64,000 nucleotides of DNA. It comes from Talinum fruticosum. Its lineage: Eukaryota; Streptophyta; Magnoliopsida; Caryophyllales; Talinaceae. Below the pieces are notes generated by a model. That model searched no databases. It saw nothing but the letters and a program-made list of their open reading frames with translations, and had not been told where the DNA came from. Position numbers and translations under genes: made by a program. Where the stretch lies: positions 3,224,001 through 3,288,000 of the forward strand of contig JAITYX010000041.1 of assembly GCA_021018815.1 (NCBI GenBank). The letters run 5' to 3'. Position 1 is the first letter of the stretch, and each line of letters begins with the position of its first letter. Positions 47,100 through 61,543 of this stretch are shown piece by piece.

Positions 47100-50000
47100 T
47101 CACAGGCGGAGCAGGTTTGAGATATCATTCCATCCTGCTAGCCAAGGTCTCTTGTCACTTGGTTGAGCAAAATTTAGCTCAAACATCTCCCTTGAGGCCT
47201 TGCCGCCTTCACAAAACCCTACTAGCTTGGCCACTATCTCGGCGCTCTCGTGAACATGGAGGGGGTCATTAGGATCCGTCCACAGCCTGCTGACAAATTG
47301 TAATCGCCGATGTTTTCCTTCAAGTGGCACTCCCCATTTGATGTAGTATGCTTCCCTTTCCTCCAGACTTAGACGAGTGCTCACCCTTTTTGCAAGAAAT
47401 TCTCTTTCGCGTCTCAGTGCTCTCAGACTGCAAATTAATAAAAAACAGATACAAAAAGAGAATTCAGTCCTGATTTCCAATATTTGTAGAACAGATAACA
47501 TCAAAAATGTGTTGCTAAAAGTATTGAAGAAAACATTTAATAGTTACGTTACAGGATGAAACCTTATTCCCCATGGGCGTAAATGTAAGAAAATGAGTTA
47601 GAATTTTATGATTTTATTGGTGGATGAAGAAGAAGAAGAAGAAGAAACCACTGGTGTTGAGAAGTACAACATATGTTCTGAGAAATGTTCATCACTTGGT
47701 GGATACCAAGTGTTCGACAAAATGCCTGAGAGAGAGGCACTTGAAGTTGGTGCCCACAAATTCGATGCTTGGGGAAAGAGGTATGTTGAAATTCCCAACC
47801 AAGATGCAACTACCAATTGAATGTGTTAAGGAAGACAGAGATAATAATATGTTAGCTAATCTTATGCTGCCAAGTATGAGCAATTGGTTGGTTGAATCCT
47901 TCTGGGGAATTGCTTGACAATGAACTACTCAGGTGTGTAGCAAGTGGAAAGCCACCAAGCATTGAAAGAAATTCCCATGGAAAATGTAGCTTATCTGTTT
48001 GAGCAACTTCTAAGGAGCTTGAGAAGTGTGAGATTTCTTTGATATATTGCTCAAGAGAAGAATGGGTTCAACTTAGGCCATGACCTATTTGGTGAAGTCA
48101 ACCTGTAAAGGACCCAATTGCTTGTTATTTCTGCTAAATTGGAAATGGGGGACAACGCCAAAACTCCAATTGGTCGAGGCCAATTTTATTTCATGTGTTT
48201 GCACGAAATCATAGATGGGAATGCGATCAATACTCTTACTTCATTCCATTTGATCCAGGTGGAGTACAACTGGAAGTGTTGATACTGGTTTTTGGTCCCA
48301 GGGGTAAAATAGCCACTTGAAGTGAGCTTTTACGTGCTGTCAGTTCCGGGATGTGCTGTTGCTTTCTGAAAATGATTCTAGGGAATATGATCACAAGAAA
48401 CAAACTTACACTTGCTGTCATTTTGGTATTCCAACATGTTCCCAAGTGGCCATGATAATTTCCAGCCTATGCATAGTACTCTGACCTTTGAAAGACCTTG
48501 CAGTTCATAAATTTTGATAGGATATGGATCTATATTAATACAAGATCAGGGGGTGGTAACTACATATTGAAGCTGCTCCACTTTCAGCCTTGAGGATAAG
48601 GGTATTTTGAAGAAGGGTGGTATGTTACAGGAGGTTTTAGAAGAATATTAGATTGTTAATTGTTTTCCTAATTATTCGGGAATGAGCCTATAAATAAAAG
48701 GGAAATGTTTTCACTGTAATCAGTTAAGAAATTAATTGAAGAATGCTTTCTCTTTCTACTCCTATCCTGCCCCCTTTCTCTTCCCCTTACTTTCTCTCTT
48801 CAAATCCCTGTGCAGTTGATTCTCGAGAGCCTCTGCTCTATTCTTTTGAGCGCTCCCTGGATCCTGCATCATAGCATGGTCGACTGTGCCCTCTAGAAAG
48901 GCAAGGAGGGTTTGAGTTATTTCACTTGGAAACTAGGAATTTAGTTGCTGTAGGGAAGTTACTATGGGTTACATGCCATTTTAAGGAGAAACTGCGGGTT
49001 CATACTTGTTAAAAAAAAAAAAGGATTCCCCCTTCTCTCTTCCAGGCAACAAGCAGATTGGGTTGTGCAACAGCTGTAATAGCAAGGAAAAATTTCGTAT
49101 TATCCTGTCTCTGATGCAGAAGCACAGATCAGAAAGGCTTTTACGAGTTACGAAACTGGAGGATGAAGGTACTTTATGGACTTCACTTGGTGTGGCCAGA
49201 CATAACTTTTTGGTTGGTAAAAAAACGGACTACAAAGAATGGGATTTTGGGAAATGTAAATATCAGCGGGTGCTGTGCGAAACAGAAGATGAAAGATGCA
49301 AAAGATTTGTTCATAGAATGTGTCTATACTCTACACTGCTAAAATATGCAGGAAGATGGGGGTCAATAATTACAGCAGCAGGTGATTAATGTTTGGACTT
49401 TATGGTCAAATGATCCAAAAGGAATTGCAAGAAAGTTATGAAACTGACAGTTAAAGCTGAACTAGCAATAGCAGTTCACCTAATCCGGCAGTGAAAAGGA
49501 ATTGCAGAATACTTCAAAATAGAGAAAGGCAGCCCAAAGGTCTGACTGATTAGAGAAATCGTAGTGACATTAGATGTTACAAGGTCTGACTGATTAGAGA
49601 AATCATAGTGACATTAGATGTTACAAGGGCAGGTTTAGCTTGTGAGTTGTTAGTGTGCATTGGCGGAGAAAAGTTGTGTTCTTTGTGCCTCATTGCTAAT
49701 TTGGAAGTACTGAAATCAAATTTCAAAAATATATAAAAAAAAGAACATGAAAGGGGAGAGAACCTGGAAGAAACAGAAACAGTTGGTTCATCAACCCCAG
49801 GTGCTGGACTTGCATTCCCATTCTCTGCCAAGTGCTGCTGGAGCCAAGTCAAACGCCGAAGCTCAACTTCCATGTAAATCTGGTCGGCTGGATCTCCTTT
49901 AAATAACAGATAGAATTGGGTTCTGTGAATGATAGGGACAAAGCAAACATCCCATAATTCAATTATCTGCTGCCTTTGCTCCCTGAAAGTTACATGCCAT

Positions 50001-53000
50001 GGGATGGCAGGTTCATTTTCCTCACAATCTTCTTCATCGATCTCATGGTTGTAAGCAGCTGCCTCATTTGCTTCCAAATCAAGCACCTAAAACGCCAACA
50101 ATATTTAAGAGAAGTCAGTAATTTTTTTCCTGTTAACTTTGCACCAGAGAAAGTATTTAATACTATTAGGATCATATTTTCTCAAAGAGACATTTAAGAG
50201 TGTATTAAGATGGAACTTTCTAAAAGGAAAGAAAAAGGACCAGTTTTATGTAATGGAGGGAGTATTAGATGAAAGAAATCATACCTGACGGACAAGCAAT
50301 TGTTTCTGATACTGCAGTTTTGCTACACGTTCCTTCAGTTCTGTGACATATGCTCTTATGCTTCTCACATTCTCTTCGGCTGCATTTTGGAACATCTGCT
50401 TCATTTTCCTCATGTTAACAGAACTTGATCTTCTGTATCCCGAACCTTCCTTAGATGAAACATCGCCTCCTTCGCTCTTTGTTGGCGTTCCTTTGTCTGC
50501 CTCTTGTGGGGATTCAGGAGGGGCAATGTTGTCATGCATTGGAGCTCTATTTTCCATTTCAGGCTCCACAACTTGGTTAGCAGCAGACAAAGGGGAACAA
50601 GGAGATCTTAGAAGAGTCTGCCGGTTAGCACTGTTGCTTGAACTTAGAGGAAGTAACTTCTTCTTTTTTGATTGGGATTTTGAGTTGTGAGTTGGTTCCC
50701 CATTGGGTAGATCATTATTCGGAAGTGACATTACCAACTTGTCTATAGACTTCTGTACATTTTCAAGTTGCTCTTCTAGATCAGCTATTGTACTCCCTTG
50801 AGTATGAAGTCTTGTTATCTCATCCTTGAGGTTTGCACTAACACTCTTATTTGGAGCAACTACTGATCCAACCTCATCCTCCTCTGTAAGTTCTGATCGA
50901 ACGGCTCTCATTTCTCGTATCTCTGCTTGTAACTTAGCTATTGTCTCAGCTGCATCCTGATTACCAAGCCTATGACATGCCACCTCTTTCTGTAGTACTT
51001 CCAGAGCCCTATTTGCTTCTTCTCCAAGCTGCTCCTGAAGCTGCTCAAGTTTCTTGATTTCATGCATGAGTGTGAATGGAGCTGTAGATGACTTCCTCAT
51101 TGATTGCCTTAATAGTTTATTTCGTGCTTGGCATCCATCATCCTTTCCATTTAAGTTTGGAGACAATGTGCCAGAAAAGGACAGACATTTCACGACTGGT
51201 CGAGGTGATTCAATGGGCTGATGCACCTAGCAAATATGTCAGGTAATCATGAGCATGTAAATATTGACTGTAAGAGATGATAAATGAAATATGTAGATGA
51301 AAAACACCTTCTCCTCTTTCATCTTTTGACGTAGCTCATCCACTTGAGATAGAGCAAGATCTCTTTGACGTCTTAACTCTTCAATCTCCTTCTCCATCTG
51401 GAAGTTTCATGGGGCTAATGCGATCAGTATGACAAAGCTTTTATTAAACTCATCAAGCATAAATGTTACTCACGCACCTGCTGAATCCTGAGGTCCTTCT
51501 CTGAAGCATCAGGGGTACGCAACTCTGCTTCTAGTCTGGCTACTTCCTTCTGCAAATGTTTCACTAATTGTTTGTCTGAAACAACCTGAAATTCAAATAA
51601 TACATACATTACTCCCTGCTTAAATGACTTGGTTTACATAGATATCCAAAATAGATCTTTTATCATTACCATGTTCACTTGAGCATTGTTAGTTACTTCC
51701 TTAGCACGAGTGGCAAAAATAGTGTGTTTCTTGTCTGCTCAACATGACTCATTGCTGGGCTCAATGTACAAATGATTGCAGTACGGGCATTGCCTCCAAG
51801 AGAGTGCTGTAATATCCGTGTAAGTTTCGAGTCTCTGTAAGGTATAAAACCAGGTCGTTTCCCACCAACACTGCAAATAGGAAGAGCATGTTTCATCACA
51901 AGAATAGATATAACTGATGACATCCATAATTAACAAACTTACAGCCCCCTCACGATTGTGTGCAATGGCCAAAAGAAACCCAAACACTAAGGTCAGATCA
52001 GATACTTCAACTTCAACAATGTTTACTACATTTCAGAAGCAGAATAATAAAAAATAGAAAGAAAATTTGAATAGGTGTGGGGGTTAAGGGTGTAGAGCAA
52101 CAATGAGCAATAAATCACACAGAACATAAAGAGGGGAAAAAAGGGGAAAGAGAGAAAGCTGCCTCATGCTCCTAAATCAGCTTATGTGTTGTTTCTTTCA
52201 TTGCATGAGTATGAAATATAGTAGATTCTCTATGGCCTCCACCCTCCACCCTCCACATACTGCTGACAGATTGTATCAATAACGGGATAATCGCAACATA
52301 TGACAGTAGGGATGTCTAATTTATTCTCAAAACTATCATGCAAAAGAAAGCAGAACCTTTCAGAGTAAAAGGAACTGTGTCAAGAGTATCCACTCAAATA
52401 AAGAACTTGAATCACTAGGATCCTACCTGAGCTTCCTTATCACAGTTGTTAGAGTCATCAGACTCAGATTAATATGACAACCTTCCCTGAGTCTGGCCCC
52501 CTCTGCATGTGTCTGTGAAGCCCTTTCACTTCCAGCAAGATCCACAAAATTCTGTCGCACCATGTGACATCAAAATCAATATGGATGAATGAGCGTACAA
52601 GATACCATTCTGTGAAGCAAGAAGAGAAGAAACTATCTTGAATATTTACCAGGCTTGCTACATAAGATCTGATGCAACCTGACTTCTCACGCAGTGTACT
52701 TTGTATTGTCTGCATTGTTTGGACAAAATTTCAGTGAATAGTTCGTGGTAATGACCTGATGGCTAGTAGAAGCCCTTGATGAATGAGGATTCAGGAACTA
52801 ACCAATCTAATAATTTGGTGAGACCTTGAGCTACTGTCATTGAGAGCAGTCTCTCCCACTTGTCTTTGAGCTGAACGAAAAAAAAAAAAAACAAAAGTGT
52901 GGTTCAGGTGAAGAAAACATAACAGAAAGAAGATGCCTATCACACAAGGTTTGTATTTCATCAAACATTCCCAAGTATATCTAGGCCTATCACACAGCTC

Positions 53001-54147
53001 TCTTACCCTCGCATATGCTAATCAAATGTCGAAGATGCCTATCATCAGCAGCAGTTTCTTCCACTAGCTTCTCAACAACAGTACCTTTCTGCAAGGGTGG
53101 ATGACAAGTTACTAGTGTTTGAAGCTAAAAAGGCAAGAAAAGCCTAGAAGAAAGAGAGAGAAACTAGAAAAGAACATAGTCAACACATGAGGCCTTACTT
53201 CAGGATCATCCAATAGTTTAAGATTGCGGCCTGATTCAGAATTCAGTAGATCTCTGACATTTTCATTGTAGATTTCTATTCCAGAAATCCTAACAGTAAA
53301 GTCTCGTTCTGGGGTCTGAGTCATGCCGCAACGAGGATTAGTTTAAAACAACATTATCATTTGCATAAACTGCTGGCACACAAGTGCAGAAATGAAAGTT
53401 CAAACAGCGGTAATTTTGTCCAGAATATTTACTTCAACACTAATATAATTCACCATTCAGAATCCAACTCTTACGTTCATTATGTGGCTGTAGATATCCG
53501 TCACAGCTTTCTCTGTAATTCCTCTCATTGTAAAAGTCTTGCCACTGCTTGTTTGTCCATACGCAAATATGGTTGCTGCCAACCAAAGTAACAGATCAAG
53601 AAACAGTTTGGGACAGCATCAAATAACGGACACATTGTTAAATTATTTCCTAAAAGAAGTATAGTGTATATATTACCATTTATACCCATCAAGGCAGATA
53701 AAGCAACATTTTTCACCCCTTCCTCATACACCATCTCTGTTGAGCTGCTAGGACCAAATACCTTATCTGAACCAAGAAACAGACAGTTTTAACCTTGGCC
53801 AGATTTAGTAGGAAGATCTTATACATTCAACTCCTCAAATCTAACATCTACAAAGGGGGAATGTGAATACCAAATGTAAACGAAGACGGCTGAGTCGAAC
53901 GATCATTAACTGGAGGCTTATAGACTATTGTCTGGTCATCAATGCATTCCCATGCCACTTGGTCCTTAGAAGCTTGTTCTCGTTTGCTCAAAGGCCTAAG
54001 TCGTACAGTCACCACAATTTTCTCTTCTTTGGCTCTTGGCCCACCAGGGGTTGATGCAGGTGTTTTATCCACTCTTGAAGATGGGGTTGAAACTGGAGTT
54101 TTGTCAATCTTTGAAACTGGAGTTGTTGGTGGTTTCATTGTCGTCAT
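47100..54147 (-). CDS. NACK1: Kinesin-7 family NACK1/HINKEL-type phragmoplast kinesin (one-base frameshift)
   Basis: Fourteen coding exons with GT-AG borders read on the minus strand: 54147-53871, 53766-53677, 53575-53475, 53315-53199, 53088-53007, 52870-52803, 52709-52650, 52551-52427, 51870-51670, 51585-51478, 51397-51308, 51226-50285, 50086-49764, 47427-47100. The start [10 protein letters not shown] and [17 protein letters not shown] match NACK1. The motor has P-loop GQTSSGKT, switch I NDSSSRSH and switch II DLAGSE. The stalk is coiled coil and the C-terminus contains [23 protein letters not shown]1 activates the NPK1 MAPK cascade at the phragmoplast, driving cell-plate growth in cytokinesis. 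The exons sum to 2912 nt, one short of 971 codons (970 residues plus stop, close to the family length). The missing base is in a T-run of the exon 51870-51670, near residue 357. As read, the protein stops soon after the motor. Confidence 0.88.
47608..47820 (+). pseudogene. Possible PPR-like fragment within the kinesin intron
   Basis: The frame contains [19 protein letters not shown], reminiscent of the [18 protein letters not shown] repeat of plant PPR proteins. Only one partial repeat is recognisable and the frame stops at 47820. It could be chance. Confidence 0.25.
48590..48875 (+). mobile_element. 3' end of a gypsy-type element: purine tract plus LTR
   Basis: CTTGAGGATAAGGGTATTTTGAAGAAGGGTGG (48589-48620) is the usual polymerase-end/polypurine junction of plant gypsy elements. 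It is followed by an LTR-like start TGTTACAGGAGG (48623) and a TATA-like CTATAAATAAAAGGG (48689-48703). The 3' border near CCTGCATCA (about 48872) is approximate. The element is on the opposite strand to the kinesin. Confidence 0.5.
49537..49624. repeat. 44-bp tandem duplication in the kinesin intron
   Basis: Copies 49537-49580 and 49581-49624 (AAGGTCTGACTG...GATGTTAC) differ at one base (ATCGTAG versus ATCATAG). Confidence 0.95.
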
Positions 54148-54159
54148 TATTGCTCCCCT

Positions 54160-55560
54160 GCTGTGTGCTCAGACGGAGGTACAAATCAAAGCAATTGCAA
54201 GATCAAGCACTTCCAAGGTGTAGCTGTGAACCTGCCTCGAGAAGTTGATGAGTGAGTGTTATTGCTTAAAAACTTACCATCAATAGTTCATCAAATGCAA
54301 AATCTGCCAAAGTCTACACATAAAGATCAATTACAACAGTGACAAATGACATCAGTTTCTTAGAATAAGTTCAAATGCTTTATGCTTAGAATAAGGGAAT
54401 GTTAATTTCTCAATTGACCATGCCGATTTTGCTCATGCTAATTTTGAAGTCAGTGGCGCTAAAAAATTTGTTCTAAGTTAAATTCCTCGTTCAAGGGCTT
54501 TCTAGATTCGCAATTGGCAGCCACAGAAAATTTCATATCTCAATATTCACAGCATAACTTACATCAACTATTACTGTATATCCCCACAACTCAACACCAA
54601 CAAGACCATATATGACACATGGAAATTGCAAATATAAACTGCAAAAAAAAAAAAAAAAAAAAAGTTTTTGAAGAACCCCAAATAGAAAAAGGGATATTAC
54701 GTTCAAAATAATAGCTGATATCCAAGTGGGTAGCCTTTTTTCCCTTCGAATCAGAATTAGTTCAAAGGGGATTTTGACCAGTTAAGATACTGACGGGTTA
54801 GAGATGCAAAGTTAACCGAAATTCATCGCAGCAAATAAAATGTGCCAAAGAATTAGCCTATCAATGAATGGAAATGAAGTAATAATTTAGGCAATTTCCA
54901 GATTTTGGACCATCTCTCTCAAAGCAGCTTTTCCAGCGCCAAAATCTACAAGAGAATTAGCCTAATCAACAGAGAAATTTTCAATCCAATCTTTTCAGAC
55001 AATATTTACTGGAAAACCAAGAAATTGAGCTACTATTTTTAGCATTATCCAGATTTTAGACCGCTTCCCTACAGCATTATCGCTCTCATAAAATCAATGT
55101 AGAAAGCAATTATAAGAGCATCCAAAATCACCCTCTGTCATAGAGTTAGTCTAATTAAAATAGAAACTCTAGGGTTACAATCCAATAGTTCCAGACAAAA
55201 TACGCCGCAATAGCCTGAGATTTCTGATTCTACATTTCAGGTGTGATATTAATTACTTAGAAATCAATCAAATCAAAAAAGAAAAGGGAAAGAAACCTTT
55301 CACTTCAAATTCTTCCCTTGCTAATACACTAAAATTTTCCTAAATGAGAAAGAGGGAGACAGAGAGAGGAGAAAGCTTACAAGATTATCGAAGAAATCTA
55401 CGATCTCAGCAGAGACTGAAACAACAAATTGCAACCCACTGATCAAAATCTGGAAAGAATCATAAAATTTCTAATTTTGGAGAGAGAACGAGAGATAGAG
55501 AGAGCGTTAGAGAGAGGAGAGAGAGAGAGAGAGAGGTGGGCTTTGAAAAAGTGGAGTGAG
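54160..55560 (-). other. 5' UTR and leader introns of the kinesin gene (predicted)
   Basis: On the minus strand a likely leader exon (about 55560-55381) ends at a GTAAGC donor and contains (GA/CT)n tracts. A 26-nt exon could lie at 54303-54278 (acceptor TTGGCAG, donor GTAAGT). The ATG exon may begin at 54160 after CACACAG. Splice sites are by eye only. Confidence 0.4.
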
Positions 55561-55607
55561 TGAGTGTGAGTAAGCATTTGATTTTGAATAATCCAGACTG
55601 GATGTGT

Positions 55608-55618
55608 CCCAACGGCTA
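55608..55618 (+). promoter_or_regulatory. Mitosis-specific activator (MSA) element upstream of the kinesin
   Basis: CCCAACGGCTA fits the MSA consensus YCYAACGGYYA exactly. MSA sites are bound by three-repeat MYB (MYB3R) factors and confer G2/M expression; NACK1 is a known target class. The core is on the strand opposite to the gene. A second AACGG core (GTAACGGTTT, 55738-55747) lies about 125 bp further upstream. Confidence 0.6.
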
Positions 55619-55620
55619 GT

Positions 55621-56098
55621 TCACTTCTTTCTTCACATTCTTTTTTTCATTTAAATTTTTTCTTTTTCGCATTTAGCGTCAGTTGATGCTTCCGGTTCGC
55701 TTTTTTTCGGCCCGGAAAATGCTGAGATTTGAAAGGCGTAACGGTTTTATTTATTTATTTATTTAGATTAAATTATTACATGTCCCATAGAAAAGACAAA
55801 CATATATCACGAAAAATGTCTCGAATACCCATGCGGTGTGCATTTATTTTCCTTCATCTACACTACATGGCCTCCTCTTATACCATCTACACTACATCAC
55901 GTATTTTAAAGGATGAAATTATTTAATTTTTCTTTAAAAAAGAGATTATACAAATAGAACACATATTTTAAAAAATTCAAATAAAAATAAAGTGTGGTAA
56001 TTCCGTTTATAATTTCAGATTGGATTATATTTTGTCCTTAGCTATTTAATTATACTAATTCATGTAATATGATATATATTGTTTTCTCAAACTATATA
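55621..56098. other. Distal upstream region of the kinesin, intergenic
   Basis: AT-rich with no ORF of note except 55729-55926, which has no domain. Confidence 0.5.
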
Positions 56099-58801
<2,703 letters not shown>

Positions 58802-58803
58802 TA

Positions 58804-59041
58804 TTAACTAATGATTGGATTTAAGGGTTATAAAGATATAAAATATACTAAAGGTCCGAGATCTATATGCCTAAATTACAATATGTGGTATTTTAGAGTT
58901 TTAAAACCTTACCATAGTTTGCCCCCCTCGTCGGTCTCTCCATCCTTCCTCGCAAGTCGTCGGTCTCTCCTTCCCCGTCTTTATCTCTGCCTCTCTCTCC
59001 TCCCACTCCTTGTCTCTATCAGTCTTTCTTACTCTCTCCCC

Positions 59042-59095
<54 letters not shown>

Positions 59096-60179
59096 CCACT
59101 TTCTCTCTCTTTCTACCAACATTTCTTTCTCCTCCTCCGTTCTCTCTCTCACGTTTCTCTAAAATATTTTTTAAATAAAAATAAAAAATTATTTTAATTT
59201 TAAAATATATTATTTTAAAATAATTTTGTTTTTTTTCTTTAGATAAAAAAATAATTATTTATATTATAGATAATTCTTTAAAAGTTTCTTAATAAAAAAT
59301 TATTTCACATTTTAAATTTTAATTTAGTTATTCATTTTTGTTTTTTAGAAAAAGAGACTAATAAAGAGAGAGAAAGAGTGGGAAAGAGAGAGAGACTAAG
59401 GGGGAGAGAGAGAAACATAGAGAGAGAGAGAGAAAGATAATGAAATAGAGAGACTGAAACACATAGAGAGAGCGAGAGTGAGAGACTGAAACAAAGAGGG
59501 AGAAAAAGAGTGAGAGAAAGAGAGAGAGACTGACGAGAGAGAGAATGAGGAGGAGAGAGAGAGAGAGAGATTGAAAAAGGGGAGGACAAAAGAGAGACTG
59601 ACTAAGAGGGGGAGAGAAATAGACAGAGAGAGGGAGCCAAACTAACACATCTTTATCACAAGAAAAAACTTTAAAACCCTTCACAAATTTATTTCACATT
59701 CGCTGGTAAAATTCTCATTCTCTCCCTCACATTGTATCATGTTAGTTTACTGCAACCCCGAGTGCATAATGTAAATATTCTAGGATCTAGAGAATAAAAA
59801 AAAAAAAGGTAAATTGAATCCAAACAAAGGTAAATATCTAATTATCTTGTGACACACACACAAACAACGGTAAATTATCTAATTACCTTGTCACACACAG
59901 TACACATACACATACACACACACACACATACACACACTGAGAGAGAGAGAGAGACTTACAAAAGGTCTAGAGAAAATAAAAAAGATAAATTTAATCCTAA
60001 CAAAGATACGAACAAAATAATTAAATTATCTAATCACCTCGTGAATGAGTACATTGAATCTCAACTTTGATTTTTCTTCCCTATTACATTGTACTATTTG
60101 GTAATCATCTAAATCAAAAGAAAATGTAAATATCTCAATGAGGAAACATTGCCGCACAATCTAATATGACATTCTAGTC
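58804..60179. repeat. Purine/pyrimidine-rich intergenic DNA
   Basis: A CT-rich block (58918-59160, with (CT)n at 59046-59092) is followed 180 bp later by a GA-rich block (59350-59640). The two are complementary in composition and could pair as a long imperfect stem. (CA)n occurs near 59896-59938 with GA after it. The long ORFs here are low-complexity translations. Confidence 0.7.
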
Positions 60180-60182
60180 TAA

Positions 60183-60309
60183 GGGCCCCTTTTTGGGCAT
60201 TTATACCAATTATAACGAGATAACAACTCATAACATCTCATAAATGTTATACTAATTATAACCGCCAATCATAATCTATTATTATTATTATTATTATTAT
60301 TATTTTCGA

Positions 60310-60367
<58 letters not shown>

Positions 60368-60794
60368 TGTCATCATTGTCATAATTATTGTTATTGTCAC
60401 AGACAATTGTATATTGGTACGAAAAAATATACAAATATTTTTTATTTTTTTCATATACATATTATTTGGAGCTGATTTTTTCCCTAAAAAATTTACATAA
60501 AAATAAGATACAATTACCTAAAAATATATGAATTCTAACCGAATAAATTAAATCGATTAGAAAAATAATATTTTTAATTATTCATTATTGACTAAATATT
60601 TGTTATTGTGAAATATAACATGAATAATATCACTAACGATATCTTAAAAATTTCGTAACAGTCCGTACAACTATAACAAATAATCATAACAGCTCATAAC
60701 AGACTAATAATAGGTATAACAATTAATTATAATCGTTAATAGTAGTTGTCAACATATATAACGGTTAATTATGATAATTAAAACGAATTGGCCC
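60183..60794. mobile_element. Tourist-like MITE (PIF/Harbinger type)
   Basis: Left end GGGCCCCTTTTTGGGC; right-end reverse complement GGGCCAATTCGTTTT. Flanked by TAA (60180-60182, 60795-60797), the PIF/Harbinger target. The interior has an (ATT)n run (60277-60366) and repeated ATAACA words. Confidence 0.7.
60277..60366. repeat. (ATT)n microsatellite
   Basis: About 90 bp of TTA triplets with one TTTTCGATATT interruption. Confidence 0.95.
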
Positions 60795-60939
60795 TAAGTT
60801 TATTACAATCAAGAAGTATCATACCTCCAATTACTCTATCCTAAAGGTCAAATTTACCGAACCAAAATTGGATTCAACTAACACGACATCATAACAAATT
60901 ACAAATCATATGCCAAAGAAAGTAGCCAACGGTTAAAGT

Positions 60940-61535
60940 TAAGGATATGAGCACAATCGGATACCACCTGTTTTTGGTGGACTAGTCTCGGACCCAGCCA
61001 ACTAAGTCCAAGACCAAGTACCTAGTTGCATCACAATTTTTTCTTTTAATTTATTTTTTAAATTTTATTTTTATTTTTAAAAAAATTATATTTTTTAAAG
61101 TTTTTGTTTTTTTAATTTTTTGATTTTTTTTTATGATTATCTAGTATTTCCAACTTTTTGACATATGATTATCCAATATTTTTAATCTTTTGACCGAAGA
61201 AAGGGCAGTGATTGAGAGTAGAGACAAAGACTTATGAAGCAAGAACAATGAAGATTAGGGAGGATGACCTGGGGTTGGAAAATTAAAATCAAGTAAGGTT
61301 TTTTCTAAGAAGAATATATTGTATTTCTATGCATAATATATTTTCTTTAATATATATATATTGTATTTTTATGCATAATATATTTCTTTAAAAATATATA
61401 TGAACCAAGTAGCGAGTCCGGGTCCGGGACCAAACTTCTATTAGTCGGTCCTAGACCCAGTTCAACTGAGTCCCGGACCCGGTTCCACCGGATCCGGGTA
61501 TGGGAATGGGTACCTAGTTTTTGCACTAACCCCTA
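60940..61535. mobile_element. hAT-type non-autonomous element
   Basis: Flanked by GTTAAAGT (60932-60939) and GGTAAAGT (61536-61543), an 8-bp duplication with one mismatch. Left end TAAGGATATGAGCA; right-end reverse complement TAGGGGTTAGTGCA. Subtermini have GGACCC/GGGTCC words as in 24184, 33365 and 36856. Confidence 0.72.
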
Positions 61536-61543
61536 GGTAAAGT

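Larger units (their letters stand above)
47428..49763 (-). other. Enlarged last intron of the kinesin gene
   Basis: 2,336 bp, against 69-556 bp for the other introns within the coding region. It contains a gypsy-type LTR end (48590-48875), a 44-bp tandem duplication (49537-49624) and a short + strand frame (47608-47820) including [11 protein letters not shown], a wording seen in pentatricopeptide repeat proteins. Splice borders at both ends are intact (GT after 49764, AG before 47427). Confidence 0.7.

Noticed and set aside
49006..49389. 127-codon ORF on + inside the kinesin intron
   Set aside because: No domain or motif, starts in a poly-A run, and lies opposite the gene. It may be part of inserted DNA but nothing supports a protein.
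50343..50690. 115-codon ORF on + within the kinesin
   Set aside because: Antisense shadow of the large stalk exon.
58811..59684. ORFs rich in Ser/Leu or Arg/Glu
   Set aside because: Translations of CT/GA low-complexity DNA.
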